A stretch of DNA of 64,000 nt from Halovenus marina (GCF_051414115.1 NZ_JBLKNZ010000001.1:682001-746000); one strand, 5' to 3'; positions 8,638 through 17,204 are shown, counted from the first letter of the stretch. Notes: generated by a model not told the origin, from the letters alone. Translations and numbers: made by a program.

Positions 8638-9625
8638 TTTCACCACCTTCCCCTGCACGGGGATCAAGTCGTCCGTATGTTAGCTCTGCGAAGAACACCC
8701 CGACGATGATCGCGATCACCACCACGATGAATCCGCCCATCATCACGGGATAGTCGTTCTGACTCAAGCCATCGAAGATGATCTTGCCAAGCCCTCGGTA
8801 CACGAAGATCTGTTCGAGGATCACCGCACCACCGAAGGCGGTACCAATAACGATCAACAGCTGAGTGTACAGCGGCAAAATTGCGTTCCTGGCGACGTAT
8901 CGGGTTGTGAGTCGCGCACTCGACAGCCCCCGGAGTCGTCCCACGCGCATGTAGTCTTCACCGAGCACGCGGATACTGTTCCCGCGCATGTTCAGTGCCC
9001 AACCGCCGAGACCGAACAGGGCCCACGACAGCGCTGGGAGCGTCGCGTGGTAGATCACACTCCCCATATACTCTATGCTGATCCCCGGTGTGAGGCCATT
9101 TCCGACCCGTCCGTTCGTCGGGAACAGTTCCATCTCGTACCCCAGCACGAACACGAGCAACACACCGAAGATGTAGTACGGAACTGAGCTCATCACGATC
9201 GAGAAAATCGTCGTCCCGGTGTCGAACTTGCTCCCCTCGAAGTACGCCATGGCCGCTCCGAGGACGATCCCCACCGAAAACGCGATGAGGACTGAGCTGA
9301 TCATCAGAAACACCGTCCATGGGAGTACCTCGACGATAATCCCTGTGACTGGGTCCCCCTGTCGAACCGTGAGTGACGTTCCGAGATCACCCTCCAACAG
9401 CAGATCGGTGATCCAGTTCTGGTATCGTTCGAACGCCGTTGCGTCCGGGTCGTAGTTGATCATTGCTGCCAGCTCCTGCTCGGACACCTCGACTTGCGGC
9501 GGTAGCGTAGCCTTCACGTACGAAATCGGTCCCCCTGGAAGTAGCTGGAGCAGAAAATACGATAGGTGGATGACAAGTCCGATCGTAAACAGATAACGCA
9601 TAATGCGTTTCAGTATCCAGTTCAT
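8624..9625 (-). CDS. ABC importer permease, DppB/OppB type
   Basis: A permease of about 333 residues with the classic DppB start (YLFTIGLVIHLSYFLLQLLPGGPISYV), a large external loop to about residue 95, then five further membrane segments and the EAA loop MRVGRLRGLSSARLTTRYVARNAILPL. It forms the translocation pore with the downstream DppC-like subunit. Two in-frame ATGs exist, at 9640 and 9625. The TATA box at 9653-9659 places transcription start near 9628, which excludes 9640 for that transcript and supports 9625 with an almost leaderless mRNA. Confidence 0.92.
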   Translation of the reverse strand: MNWILKRIMRYLFTIGLVIHLSYFLLQLLPGGPISYVKATLPPQVEVSEQELAAMINYDPDATAFERYQNWITDLLLEGDLGTSLTVRQGDPVTGIIVEVLPWTVFLMISSVLIAFSVGIVLGAAMAYFEGSKFDTGTTIFSIVMSSVPYYIFGVLLVFVLGYEMELFPTNGRVGNGLTPGISIEYMGSVIYHATLPALSWALFGLGGWALNMRGNSIRVLGEDYMRVGRLRGLSSARLTTRYVARNAILPLYTQLLIVIGTAFGGAVILEQIFVYRGLGKIIFDGLSQNDYPVMMGGFIVVVIAIIVGVFFAELTYGRLDPRAGEGGENEAF

Positions 9626-9652
9626 CTGTGCATAGAGCATTCAATCGAATGG

Positions 9653-9659
9653 ATATATA
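9653..9659 (-). promoter_or_regulatory. TATA box for the permease genes
   Basis: The TATATAT run is centred about 31 bp upstream of the start codon at 9625, in the 220-bp gap after the binding-protein gene. It suggests the permease pair is transcribed from its own promoter as well as by read-through. Confidence 0.5.
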
Positions 9660-9745
9660 CCTGACGGTTGCGAGAAACAGACAGATCCTGGACTCTTCTG
9701 GGAAATTCAGATAGCCGCTTACTCTCCGGTAAGATCGGCTCTCTG

Positions 9746-9764
9746 TACTGTTGCACAGACAGTA
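9746..9764. terminator. Short hairpin between binding-protein and permease genes
   Basis: TACTGT at 9746-9751 and ACAGTA at 9759-9764 form a 6-bp stem with a 7-base loop. It could attenuate or process the transcript so that binding protein is made in excess over the permeases. No T-run is obvious, so the role is only suggested. Confidence 0.3.
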
Positions 9765-9862
9765 ACTCGTCTGCTTACCACGCCTATAAGAAAGACTACA
9801 CTGTCAGAAAAGAAACTATCGCCTATGCCTGCGCTTGGCAAAGCGGCTGTGGGATGTCTACC

Positions 9863-11857
9863 TTACATCTCCCACGCGGGCGGCCACGGAACGGTGACTT
9901 CGGATAGCTGGTTGTTGTATCGAGTCCCGTCCGGACTCGTCGTGTCGCCCATGATGTTCGGGTAGGCCTGCCACGGGTTGTCGTGCGCGGTACCGTGGAA
10001 GACGAGCTGGAAGTCGTGATCGACGAACGTCTCGTTCTGGATGGTCTGATCCTGCTGCGTGTTGGTACTCGTCTGGATACCGAACTCGCTGAGCTGTTCG
10101 GCGATGTTCTGGATTGCGAGTTCGAGTGCCGACCACTCAGACGGATACAGCAGTTCCGTCGACAGCGTGTTGCCGTCTTCGTCGACCCAGTTGCCGCTTT
10201 CTTTCGTGTAGCCAGCGGCTTCCATCAGCGTGTTCGCCATCTCCATGTCCGACCAACCGTCTTCGGCGTTGCCGTAGTCGTTGAGGTCACCGAGCACGTC
10301 GCCGAGCCAGTTGTTCTGACCCAGCGTAGTCAGCCCGTTGACCTTGTTCGGTCCCGGCGGTTCTGTGAAGTCCTCGCCGTAGATGTTGATGAACTCGGAG
10401 TTGTCGTAGGCGTGTGCGATCGCCTGACGAACTGCGCGACCCTCCTGCGAGTCGTCGCCAAAGGGCGAGGCGTTGGGTGAGAACAGGACCGCGGTTTCGG
10501 ACGCGTTCGTGTACCCGTAGAGGTCGTAGTAATCGGGGAACTGGTCGCGAACCGTCTCCGAAACGTCACCTGAGAAGGCGTGCACGTCGTTGTTGACGGC
10601 CGCCTGCTGGTAGTCGATCTCGGCGTCACCGTGGTCGGTGAACGCGAAGCCAGCGTAGTTGGGTTCGGTCGGTCGGTCGTCGTAGTCACCAACCTGTCCG
10701 AACGGATAGTCGTCGACGAACTCTGCTTCGACGCGAGTTTCGTCAATCGAGGTGATCGCGACCGGACCCAGCGTGACACCTTCGTTCAGTACTGTCTCCT
10801 CACCGATACGATACTCACTCACGTCCGAGAGGATCGAATCTGCGCTCTCGCCGTCGTCCCATCGGTCGATGAACTGGCGGTGATGGACTGGGTGGGTGTA
10901 GAACCGCACCTGCTGCCAGACACCGCCGAGAATGTTCTTCTTGGCTGCTGTGATTCGCGTCTCGGGATATTCGATCGAAATCGTGTAGTCGTCCTGGACG
11001 TCCCAGCTTTCGATCCAGGTACCGGGCGCGACGCCGCGGATCGCCAGCATCTTCCACTGGTCGACAACGTGGTCGGCAACCAGATCCGGGCCTTGCTTGT
11101 TCCAGCTCATGTCCTCCCGGATGGAAACCTCTGCCGAGGTTGTGTCGAATTCCCAGTCGTTGAATACGGACGAGAAGTACTCGCCGGTCACTGGCGAATA
11201 AAAGGCGGGTTCGTCGAAGAGTGCTCGCGCACCGAAGAACCACCCAGGTGCCCACGGACCTCCCGCGAAGTTGTAGTGTGCGCCACCGAGCCCACCGAAG
11301 GCTGGCAGCTCGAAGAACTGCTCTTCGTCACCATCCTGGTGACGAAGATGCTGTGTTCGTGCGAGGTACGTCCATGGCTGTTCGGCGTTATACTCCGGCG
11401 CGACCGAGGAAACCTGCCAGTCCCACGGATCGTGCGAGGCGGCCATCCCACGGATGGTATCCTCGACCTGGACTCCGTGTACCCACTGGTTGAAGATCCA
11501 GCCGAGCTGGCCAGCTAGCTCGGTCGTTCCCTCGTTTGCGATCGTTTCCCCAAGCTGGGTGTTCAGGTCGTCGATGTTGACCGCTTCGCCAGGTGGCACG
11601 AGTTCGTCGATGCCGTCCGGCGTCGGGGTCTCTTCACCATCACCGTTCCCATCTCCTTCACCGTCACCGTTCCCGTCACCTTCACCGTCACCGTTCCCAT
11701 CTCCTTCACCGTCACCAGTACTGTCGTCGCCACCATCGTCGTCGCCACCGCCGAGACAACCGGCCATCGAACCGGCACCACCGGCGATCGCTATTGCTTT
11801 GATCCAGTTACGTCGGGTCGTAGGGACTGTCCCCTTACCCTCATCTTTGTTCGACAT
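9863..11857 (-). CDS. ABC importer substrate-binding lipoprotein (SBP family 5)
   Basis: This 664-residue protein has a twin-arginine motif TRRNWIK (residues 14-20), a hydrophobic stretch and lipobox SMAGC with Cys34, so it should be exported by Tat and anchored by lipid. Residues about 35-80 are a disordered acidic linker of GDGNGDGE repeats. The rest fits the large periplasmic-type family 5 proteins that bind peptides, opines or glycosides, for example the stretches around ESWDVQDDYTISIEYP and AVRQAIAHAYDN. Its promoter has a TATA box 24-33 bp above the ATG and an operator above that. The neighbours NamZ and NagZ suggest a muropeptide or aminosugar ligand; this is inference. Confidence 0.92.
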   Translation of the reverse strand: MSNKDEGKGTVPTTRRNWIKAIAIAGGAGSMAGCLGGGDDDGGDDSTGDGEGDGNGDGEGDGNGDGEGDGNGDGEETPTPDGIDELVPPGEAVNIDDLNTQLGETIANEGTTELAGQLGWIFNQWVHGVQVEDTIRGMAASHDPWDWQVSSVAPEYNAEQPWTYLARTQHLRHQDGDEEQFFELPAFGGLGGAHYNFAGGPWAPGWFFGARALFDEPAFYSPVTGEYFSSVFNDWEFDTTSAEVSIREDMSWNKQGPDLVADHVVDQWKMLAIRGVAPGTWIESWDVQDDYTISIEYPETRITAAKKNILGGVWQQVRFYTHPVHHRQFIDRWDDGESADSILSDVSEYRIGEETVLNEGVTLGPVAITSIDETRVEAEFVDDYPFGQVGDYDDRPTEPNYAGFAFTDHGDAEIDYQQAAVNNDVHAFSGDVSETVRDQFPDYYDLYGYTNASETAVLFSPNASPFGDDSQEGRAVRQAIAHAYDNSEFINIYGEDFTEPPGPNKVNGLTTLGQNNWLGDVLGDLNDYGNAEDGWSDMEMANTLMEAAGYTKESGNWVDEDGNTLSTELLYPSEWSALELAIQNIAEQLSEFGIQTSTNTQQDQTIQNETFVDHDFQLVFHGTAHDNPWQAYPNIMGDTTSPDGTRYNNQLSEVTVPWPPAWEM
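11632..11723 (-). repeat. 24-bp tandem repeat coding for the lipoprotein linker
   Basis: About three to four nearly identical 24-bp units encode GDGNGDGE inside the linker of the binding protein. The unit is read in frame, so changes in copy number would alter linker length without breaking the gene. Confidence 0.75.
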
Positions 11858-11880
11858 GCATCTTCACCATTTGAGAGGAG

Positions 11881-11890
11881 ATATTTAAAC
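11881..11890 (-). promoter_or_regulatory. TATA box for the binding-protein gene
   Basis: On the minus strand the sequence GTTTAAATAT lies 24-33 bp upstream of the ATG at 11857, the expected spacing for a leaderless or nearly leaderless haloarchaeal transcript. Confidence 0.65.
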
Positions 11891-11901
11891 ATTCCCTTAT
11901 G

Positions 11902-11917
11902 TACTCACAGGGGAGTA
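11902..11917. promoter_or_regulatory. Candidate TrmB operator (TACTC-N6-GAGTA)
   Basis: TACTCACAGGGGAGTA is a perfect 5-bp inverted repeat with a 6-bp spacer and also fits TACT-N7-GAGTA, the motif reported for Halobacterium TrmB. It lies 12 bp upstream of the TATA box of the binding-protein gene. A TrmB-family gene begins at 12647 in the same locus. Position upstream of TATA would fit activation or interference with TFB binding. Confidence 0.6.
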
Positions 11918-12075
11918 AACATTTCCGCTGGCAACCAGAGAATCGAATTACTGCCTGACAGAAATTACTGTGTACTTTCTGGAAAACCCCGGTCTATCCA
12001 GGCACGGAACGGGTGTTCTCGTGTCGAGGATGTTACGTTTTCCTGTCCCCCCAGATGTGACCAGTTCGGAGACGA

Positions 12076-12525
12076 TTACTCCTCGGACCGTCCGTCGATA
12101 GCCGCGAGCATCTGGTCGTTTTCGTGAGTCGCACAGACGTACCGTGTTGTCCCAGTTCGGTTGTAATTAACCTCCCACGTGTAGCCTTCCTCGGCGGTTC
12201 GTTCGCTTCGGTTCGTCGTGTCACGCCGTGAGACGACGTAATGCTCGCCGCCGTTCCCCGTCCATTCCCAGAGAATCGTCGTCCCCGACGTGACAACAAC
12301 ACCCATCGGGTCGAAGCGGAGATAGTCTGCCTCCTCCATCGCGCCGACCTGTATCGTGACTTCGTCCTCACCACGTCGGTCAACGGGTCCTTCGTATTCC
12401 GGGATCTCTCCAAGATAGTCATCGAAGAGCGACTCGCTGATGTTCCCGCCGCCTGTGTCACCCACACACCCCGCCGCCAGTGCTGTTCCGGTCGCCGCGA
12501 CCGCTAGGAAACGTCGCCGTCTCAT
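12076..12525 (-). CDS. Halocyanin-like blue-copper lipoprotein
   Basis: A 149-residue exported lipoprotein. It begins MRRRRFLAVAATGTALAAGC: a twin-arginine-like RRRRFL and a lipobox with Cys19. The mature part has the cupredoxin pattern: GEHYV supplies the first His, and YVCATHENDQM supplies Cys, His and Met ligands near the C-terminus. Such proteins carry electrons at the outer face of the membrane. ATG 12525 is preferred because a TATA box sits 24-32 bp upstream and the signal begins there. It is divergent from the TrmB gene. Relation to the importer is unclear. Confidence 0.8.
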   Translation of the reverse strand: MRRRRFLAVAATGTALAAGCVGDTGGGNISESLFDDYLGEIPEYEGPVDRRGEDEVTIQVGAMEEADYLRFDPMGVVVTSGTTILWEWTGNGGEHYVVSRRDTTNRSERTAEEGYTWEVNYNRTGTTRYVCATHENDQMLAAIDGRSEE

Positions 12526-12548
12526 AGTTAGTGCAGTATCCTCCGACG

Positions 12549-12557
12549 TTATAAAAC
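12549..12557 (-). promoter_or_regulatory. TATA box for the halocyanin-like gene
   Basis: GTTTTATAA on the minus strand is centred 28 bp above the ATG at 12525, consistent with a leaderless mRNA and with that start codon. Confidence 0.6.
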
Positions 12558-12601
12558 ATGTCATCCGGTCCCGCGAAACAGCCAGACGGATAAACGGTGA
12601 T

Positions 12602-12618
12602 AAACACCCGGTGTGTTT
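12602..12618. promoter_or_regulatory. Inverted repeat upstream of the TrmB gene
   Basis: AAACAC (12602-12607) and GTGTTT (12613-12618) flank a CCGGT centre, 29-45 bp above the TrmB start at 12647. It overlaps where the promoter should be, so it could be an autoregulatory site. It does not match the TACTC-N6-GAGTA motif. Confidence 0.35.
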
Positions 12619-12646
12619 TTACCTCTGGAATGAGACAGCACAACTG

Positions 12647-13450
12647 ATGGCCAGTCTCAGGGATCTTGGTCTTTCGGAGTATGAATCTCGTGCCTACCGG
12701 TCGCTGTTGCAGACCGGAGCGACAACGGCAAAGGAGTTGTCTCGGTCGAGCGACGTACCGATGGGCCGGATTTACGATGTTCTCAACAGTCTGGAAACGC
12801 ACAATCTGATCAGAACACAGGCAGCCAGTCGACCGAAGAAGTACGTCGCGGTCGAACCTGAAACCGCGCTCGACCGCCTGCTGGCGGAAAAGAAGGCGGA
12901 ACTCGAAGAACAGGCAACCCAGTACGAGTCGATCGTCGACGACCTCGAAGACCAACTCGACGCCGCGACCCCAGTCGAGGAACCGTTCTGGACCGGCGCG
13001 CTCGGCGGCGAGGACGCAGCGGATCTCCTCGTCGAGCGACTCGCCACGGCGAACGACCGGATCATCATGGTCGCTGGCGCCCCGACAGCGCAGTTCGACC
13101 TGGATATCGTTGGCGAGCGAGTGCTTGACGAACTCGAAGCCGCCCTATCCCGGGGGGTGTCGGTCTCGCTGTTGATGCGCCCCGAACTCGTCGAGACGCT
13201 GCCGGAGAGCGTCGGTCGCCGGTATCGCTACGAACTGCAGGAACACGACAACTTCGAGGTGCGAACGAGCGACGATGTCCGCGGCACCTTCGAACTCATC
13301 GACAACATCGAAGTGTGTATCGAGGTCCCCCATCCCCTAACTGACGGCGAAACATTCGCCGTCATCGACCTGAAAGACCCCGAGTTCGCGGCAAGTGTCG
13401 AAACCGAGTTCGAACCACGTTGGAACAAGGCGACGGTGTTAAAGCTGTAA
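12647..13450 (+). CDS. TrmB-family transcriptional regulator
   Basis: The 267-residue protein starts with a winged-helix domain (about residues 1-75; LRDLGLSEYESRAYRSLLQTGATTAKELSRSSDVPMGRIYDVLNSLE), followed by a coiled coil (85-110) and a C-terminal effector-binding domain of the TrmB type. TrmB proteins sense sugars and control uptake and central metabolism in archaea. ATG 12647 matches the family start MxxLxxLGLSEYE; the long upstream extension is non-homologous. It is the natural candidate for the regulator of the adjoining importer and glycosidase genes. The ligand is unknown; a muropeptide or aminosugar is plausible. Confidence 0.88.
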   Translation: MASLRDLGLSEYESRAYRSLLQTGATTAKELSRSSDVPMGRIYDVLNSLETHNLIRTQAASRPKKYVAVEPETALDRLLAEKKAELEEQATQYESIVDDLEDQLDAATPVEEPFWTGALGGEDAADLLVERLATANDRIIMVAGAPTAQFDLDIVGERVLDELEAALSRGVSVSLLMRPELVETLPESVGRRYRYELQEHDNFEVRTSDDVRGTFELIDNIEVCIEVPHPLTDGETFAVIDLKDPEFAASVETEFEPRWNKATVLKL

Positions 13451-13495
13451 CCGTCGGTCGCTTTTGTGGTCGCTCGTCTCCGTGGACTGTTGCGC

Positions 13496-14431
13496 TCACT
13501 TGTCTCCGTTGACTTCCTGTCGAAGCTGTTCGAGCGTCGCCACGCGCTCTGCGTGTGCGTTGTGTTGATGGATAGACTCGTCGTTCGACTGTTTCATCGT
13601 CACGACAGCGCCGTCCGACAGGTCAGGGAACTCCTCGACGACTCCCTCCGCCATCGCACGGACGCAGTCCTCGACGAACTTGGCGTCGCTGTGGGCCTCG
13701 TAGGTCATGTGGTCCTCGTCCGGCCGCTTCGCGAGGTTGTAGATACGTGCGCTCATCGAATCGCGCGCCACGGCGATCAGGTCGTTCAGATCCACCTCGG
13801 GTGCGCCCTCTGATTCGACGGTGAGCGTGGCGTGTCCCCGCTGGGAGTGGCCCGGTTGTGGCACCTCATCGAGGAACTCGTCGATGACGTCCTCCGCCAC
13901 GTCGAGCGTCTCCAGCGTCTCGCGGGCGCGACTCTCCGACATCCCCTGTGAACAGGGACAGACCGTCATGCCGGTGACACGGGCGCCGATCTCCTCGCGC
14001 GTCCCCTCGTCGCTCGCGGTGGCTGCGGCGATGATATCCGCAGTGCTCTGGGTCTGGAGTCCCGATGCGGGGGTCTGTTCGCGTGTCATGTACTCGGCTT
14101 CCATCCGGACCTCCGCCTTCGTCGTGTACTCGTGTTTCTCCAGCAGGCGCTCTGCGACCGATCCACAGACATCCTCGACGCGGTAGGTCGGTTCGCTGAC
14201 GGCCTCTTCGAGTATCTCGTCGACGACCTGCATGTTCCGGCTCATGTCCGCCCCCTTTCGCCAGGATGGCAGGTCGACGTACACCTCGAACTCGGCCATG
14301 AACACGAGCGGGCGGTCGTCCGCGCGGGCAACCTTGAGCAGCTTCTCGACGCCGGTGACGCCGACCCGGTTGAGACCGACAGTCACCTCCGGGCTCGATG
14401 CCTGCACGTCCGGCAGTTGCTGAGTCATCAT
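13496..14431 (-). CDS. mptA: GTP cyclohydrolase MptA (IV/IB type)
   Basis: MptA converts GTP to 7,8-dihydroneopterin 2',3'-cyclic phosphate, the first step of tetrahydromethanopterin or archaeal folate synthesis. The protein of about 311 residues has the FolE2/MptA motif GMTVCPCSQGMS with the metal-binding cysteine, RGHATLTVE, and the late segment AEGVVEEFPDLSDGAVVTMKQSNDESIHQHNAHAER typical of the archaeal enzyme. Two adjacent ATGs at 14431 and 14428 are both possible. It converges with the TrmB gene and stands alone. Confidence 0.92.
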   Translation of the reverse strand: MMTQQLPDVQASSPEVTVGLNRVGVTGVEKLLKVARADDRPLVFMAEFEVYVDLPSWRKGADMSRNMQVVDEILEEAVSEPTYRVEDVCGSVAERLLEKHEYTTKAEVRMEAEYMTREQTPASGLQTQSTADIIAAATASDEGTREEIGARVTGMTVCPCSQGMSESRARETLETLDVAEDVIDEFLDEVPQPGHSQRGHATLTVESEGAPEVDLNDLIAVARDSMSARIYNLAKRPDEDHMTYEAHSDAKFVEDCVRAMAEGVVEEFPDLSDGAVVTMKQSNDESIHQHNAHAERVATLEQLRQEVNGDK

Positions 14432-14499
14432 CAACGTTAGGGGAGAATCGGGATTAGTGCTTTCGATATTGCAGGCGGCTTCGGGCAGTCCGCCTGCGC

Positions 14500-15078
14500 T
14501 CACTCCGACCCGGTCGACAGGTCACGGAACGCGGCCTCGAAGTCCGAATCGTCGAACGAAAGCAGCGTCTCGTCGAGTTCCGAACGGAGGTCGTGCATCT
14601 CGGATTCGAGTGTCTGGAACTCCTCGCTCTGGGCCAGTTCGGACTCGGGCTTGTTCGCCAGCAGCGTCGCGTGTTTTGCGGTGAGAGCGTAGTACCGCCG
14701 GAGCGTGGATTCGTACTCTGCGGTCGTGAGAAGTTGATTAATCGTTTCGAGCAGGTCGTCCCGGGAGACTGGTTTGATGATGTAATCATCGAACGGCATG
14801 TCGATGATGTCGAAGTCCGGGTCGACTGCGGTCACCATCGCGACGCGACAGTTCAGTTCGCGCTGGCGGATCTTTTCGAGCACTTCGTCGCCGGAGATAC
14901 CGGGCATCCGGCGATCGAGCAACACGACGTCGACGGAGGCATCGACCTTCTCGAGGGCTTCCTTGCCGCTGTAGGCGGTCGAAACGATGAACTCGTCGGA
15001 GAGCTGGGCCGCGTATGCGTCCGCTACGTCGCGTTCGTCGTCGACGACGAGGACCGTCGCTGGCTCTGTACCGCTCAT
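14500..15078 (-). CDS. Response regulator with HalX domain
   Basis: The 192-residue product has a receiver domain (about 7-120): acidic pair VDDE, phospho-acceptor Asp55 in VVLLDRRMPG, Thr in MVTAVD and Lys in DYIIKPVS. The C-terminal part (about 120-185, a helical stretch with YYALTAKHATLLANKPESEL) is the HalX domain (halobacterial, function unknown). No DNA-binding domain is present. ATG 15078 was chosen; another at 15108 would add ten residues. A cognate kinase is not adjacent. Confidence 0.87.
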   Translation of the reverse strand: MSGTEPATVLVVDDERDVADAYAAQLSDEFIVSTAYSGKEALEKVDASVDVVLLDRRMPGISGDEVLEKIRQRELNCRVAMVTAVDPDFDIIDMPFDDYIIKPVSRDDLLETINQLLTTAEYESTLRRYYALTAKHATLLANKPESELAQSEEFQTLESEMHDLRSELDETLLSFDDSDFEAAFRDLSTGSE

Positions 15079-15216
15079 TCCTGTGGTACTAGTGTCGAGT
15101 AGAGGCATAAAGGTTTCCAGCCGACCGGAACAATCGACGCCTCGGCCGAACCACCGCACAGGCGCACAATCGATTCGAACCATCGCTGTTTTCCGCTGTG
15201 TGACCGTACCTCGGGT

Positions 15217-16272
15217 ATGACCGAATCGAACGCCTTCGGGGAGTGGCCCTTGCGTCGGCTGATGACCGAAGCCGTCGGATCTGGACACAAGTCAGCAGAC
15301 GACATGACACGCGAACAAGCCAGCGAGGCGTTCACCCGCATTCTTGCGGGCGAACCCGCCGAGACCACCCTCGGCGCGTTCTGGCTCGCCAACCGCTGGA
15401 AACGAAACACGCCGACCGAACTCGCCGCGTTCACTGATGTGTTGCGCGAGCGTGTCGAGACTGCCACGCCGGAGTGTGACCCCGTCGACTGCGGCGCAAA
15501 CTACGACGGCAAGCACACCTCTGCGTTGCTCGGCGTCGGCGCAGGTCTGGTCGCGGCCGCAGCGGGCACACCGGTCGTCGTCCACAGCGGCGACCGCGTT
15601 CCGACACAGGAAGCGGACGCCTACAAACACGTCCTCGACGAACTCGGCGTCCGAACCGACCTCTCACCCGAGGAAAGCGCTGCGATGACCGACGAGGTTG
15701 GCTTCGGCTTTTACTACCAGCCACGGTTTGCGCCCGCCATCGACGACCTGTCTGACCGCCGCCGCGAGATGGGCGTCCGAACCTTCGTCAACACCATTGA
15801 GACGCTTGCCAATCCGGCGAATGCGGACGTACATCTCGGTAGTTTCTACCATCTCCCCTTCGCGAAGCGAATCATCGACACCTTCGGCAAGATGGACAGT
15901 CAGCAGGTCGACCGGGTCATCATGTTTCAGGGGTTGGAGGGCTACGACGACATCCGGCCGGGAACCACCGTGGTCGCTGAATGGGACGGCGCGTTCACCG
16001 ACTACGAGATCGAAACCGCAGCGTACGGGATGGACTTCGAGCGCGAGCAACTGGCCGTCGAGAACGTCGCCGCGGATTCCGCGACGATCACCGAAGACGT
16101 GCTCGCTGGCGAGCGCGACGACCACTTCGCGGACGCAATCGCGCTCAACGCCGCCCTGCGCATCTACGCTCGCGACGACGCCGACACGATCCAATCGGGG
16201 CTGAAGATGGCCCGAGACGCGCTCGCCTCGGGCGAGGCCGCAGAGCGACTCGCTGAACTCACACAGTTCTAG
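15217..16272 (+). CDS. TrpD-like phosphoribosyltransferase family protein
   Basis: This 351-residue protein has the fold signature of anthranilate phosphoribosyltransferases: an N-terminal helical domain (FTRILAGEPAETTLGAFWLANRWK) and the large domain with VVVHSGDRVP and GFGFYYQPRFAPAIDDLSDRRREMGVRTFVNTIETLANPA. The PRPP-binding glycine loop (GTGGDG in TrpD) is replaced by DCGANYDGK, as in the TrpD2/YbiB-like group, so classical tryptophan synthesis is doubtful. No other trp genes are nearby. Its 3' end overlaps the convergent ilvE by 4 bp. Confidence 0.72.
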   Translation: MTESNAFGEWPLRRLMTEAVGSGHKSADDMTREQASEAFTRILAGEPAETTLGAFWLANRWKRNTPTELAAFTDVLRERVETATPECDPVDCGANYDGKHTSALLGVGAGLVAAAAGTPVVVHSGDRVPTQEADAYKHVLDELGVRTDLSPEESAAMTDEVGFGFYYQPRFAPAIDDLSDRRREMGVRTFVNTIETLANPANADVHLGSFYHLPFAKRIIDTFGKMDSQQVDRVIMFQGLEGYDDIRPGTTVVAEWDGAFTDYEIETAAYGMDFEREQLAVENVAADSATITEDVLAGERDDHFADAIALNAALRIYARDDADTIQSGLKMARDALASGEAAERLAELTQF

Positions 16273-17204
16273 CGCTCAACGGGGTAGAACCAGTCGTCGT
16301 ACTCGGCGGGCTGATTCTCGACGATGTTGAAGAAGGCAGACTGGATATCGTCGGTCACGGGACCTTTGGTTCCCGCGCCGATCTGCGTGTCGTCGACAGA
16401 GCGGATCGGGGTGACTTCGGCCGCCGTCCCGGTGAAGAAGAGTTCGTCTGCGGTGTACAGTTCCCCGCGGGAGATTGTCGCCTGGTCGTGGACGGTGTAG
16501 CCGAGATCACGGGCGATCTCGATCACCGAGCGGCGTGTGATCCCGTCGAGGATCGACTCGGACAGGCCGGTGGTGTAGATTTCGCCGTCGCGGATGAGAA
16601 AGAGGTTCTCGCCGGGACCTTCTGCGACGTTTCCTTCCTTGTTGAGGATGAGCGCTTCGCGGTAGTCGTTGTCGGTCGCCTCCAGCGAGGCGAGGACACT
16701 GTTGACGTACGCGCCCGTCGTCTTCGAGTTCGTCGGAATCTGACTCGACGCGTGCTTGCGCCAGGAGGAGATCATCACGTCGATCCCGTTTTCCAGCGCG
16801 TCCTCGCCGAGATACGCGCCCCACGGCCAGGCGGCGATGGCGACCCGTTCTGGACAGTCACCCGGATGCAACCCGAGCATGTCGTAGCCATAGAAGACGA
16901 TCGGGCGGATGTAACACGAATCGAGCCCTTCCCGGCGGATCAACTCGACGGTCGCCTCCGTCAGTTCGTCCGGTTCGAAGGGGATGTCGATGTCGTAGGG
17001 TTTCGCGGAGTCGTACAGCCGCTGGAGGTGCTCCTCCCAGCGGAAAATCGCTGGCCCATCTGCGGTGTCGTAACACCGAACGCCCTCGAAGACGCCGGTG
17101 CCGTAGTGGAGTCCGTGCGTGAGAACGTGAATCTCTGCCTCGTCCCAGTCGACGAACTCGCCGTCCATCCAGATACTGTCGACGTCCATGTCGTCGAAGC
17201 TCAT
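16269..17204 (-). CDS. ilvE: Branched-chain amino acid aminotransferase
   Basis: The PLP enzyme transfers the amino group between glutamate and leucine, isoleucine or valine. The 311-residue sequence fits IlvE: MDGEFVDWDEAEIHVLTHGLHYGTGVFEGVRCY at the start, the region around NSKTTGAYVNSVLA, the class IV segment LILNKEGNVAEGPGENLFLIRDG, and DELFFTGTAAEVTPI. The start codon at 17204 has normal family spacing. It is monocistronic and convergent with the TrpD-like gene. Confidence 0.93.
   Translation of the reverse strand: MSFDDMDVDSIWMDGEFVDWDEAEIHVLTHGLHYGTGVFEGVRCYDTADGPAIFRWEEHLQRLYDSAKPYDIDIPFEPDELTEATVELIRREGLDSCYIRPIVFYGYDMLGLHPGDCPERVAIAAWPWGAYLGEDALENGIDVMISSWRKHASSQIPTNSKTTGAYVNSVLASLEATDNDYREALILNKEGNVAEGPGENLFLIRDGEIYTTGLSESILDGITRRSVIEIARDLGYTVHDQATISRGELYTADELFFTGTAAEVTPIRSVDDTQIGAGTKGPVTDDIQSAFFNIVENQPAEYDDWFYPVER

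Noticed and set aside
11454..11888. Plus-strand frame with SPSPFPS repeats
   Set aside because: It is the antisense of the GDGNGDGE linker in the binding lipoprotein.
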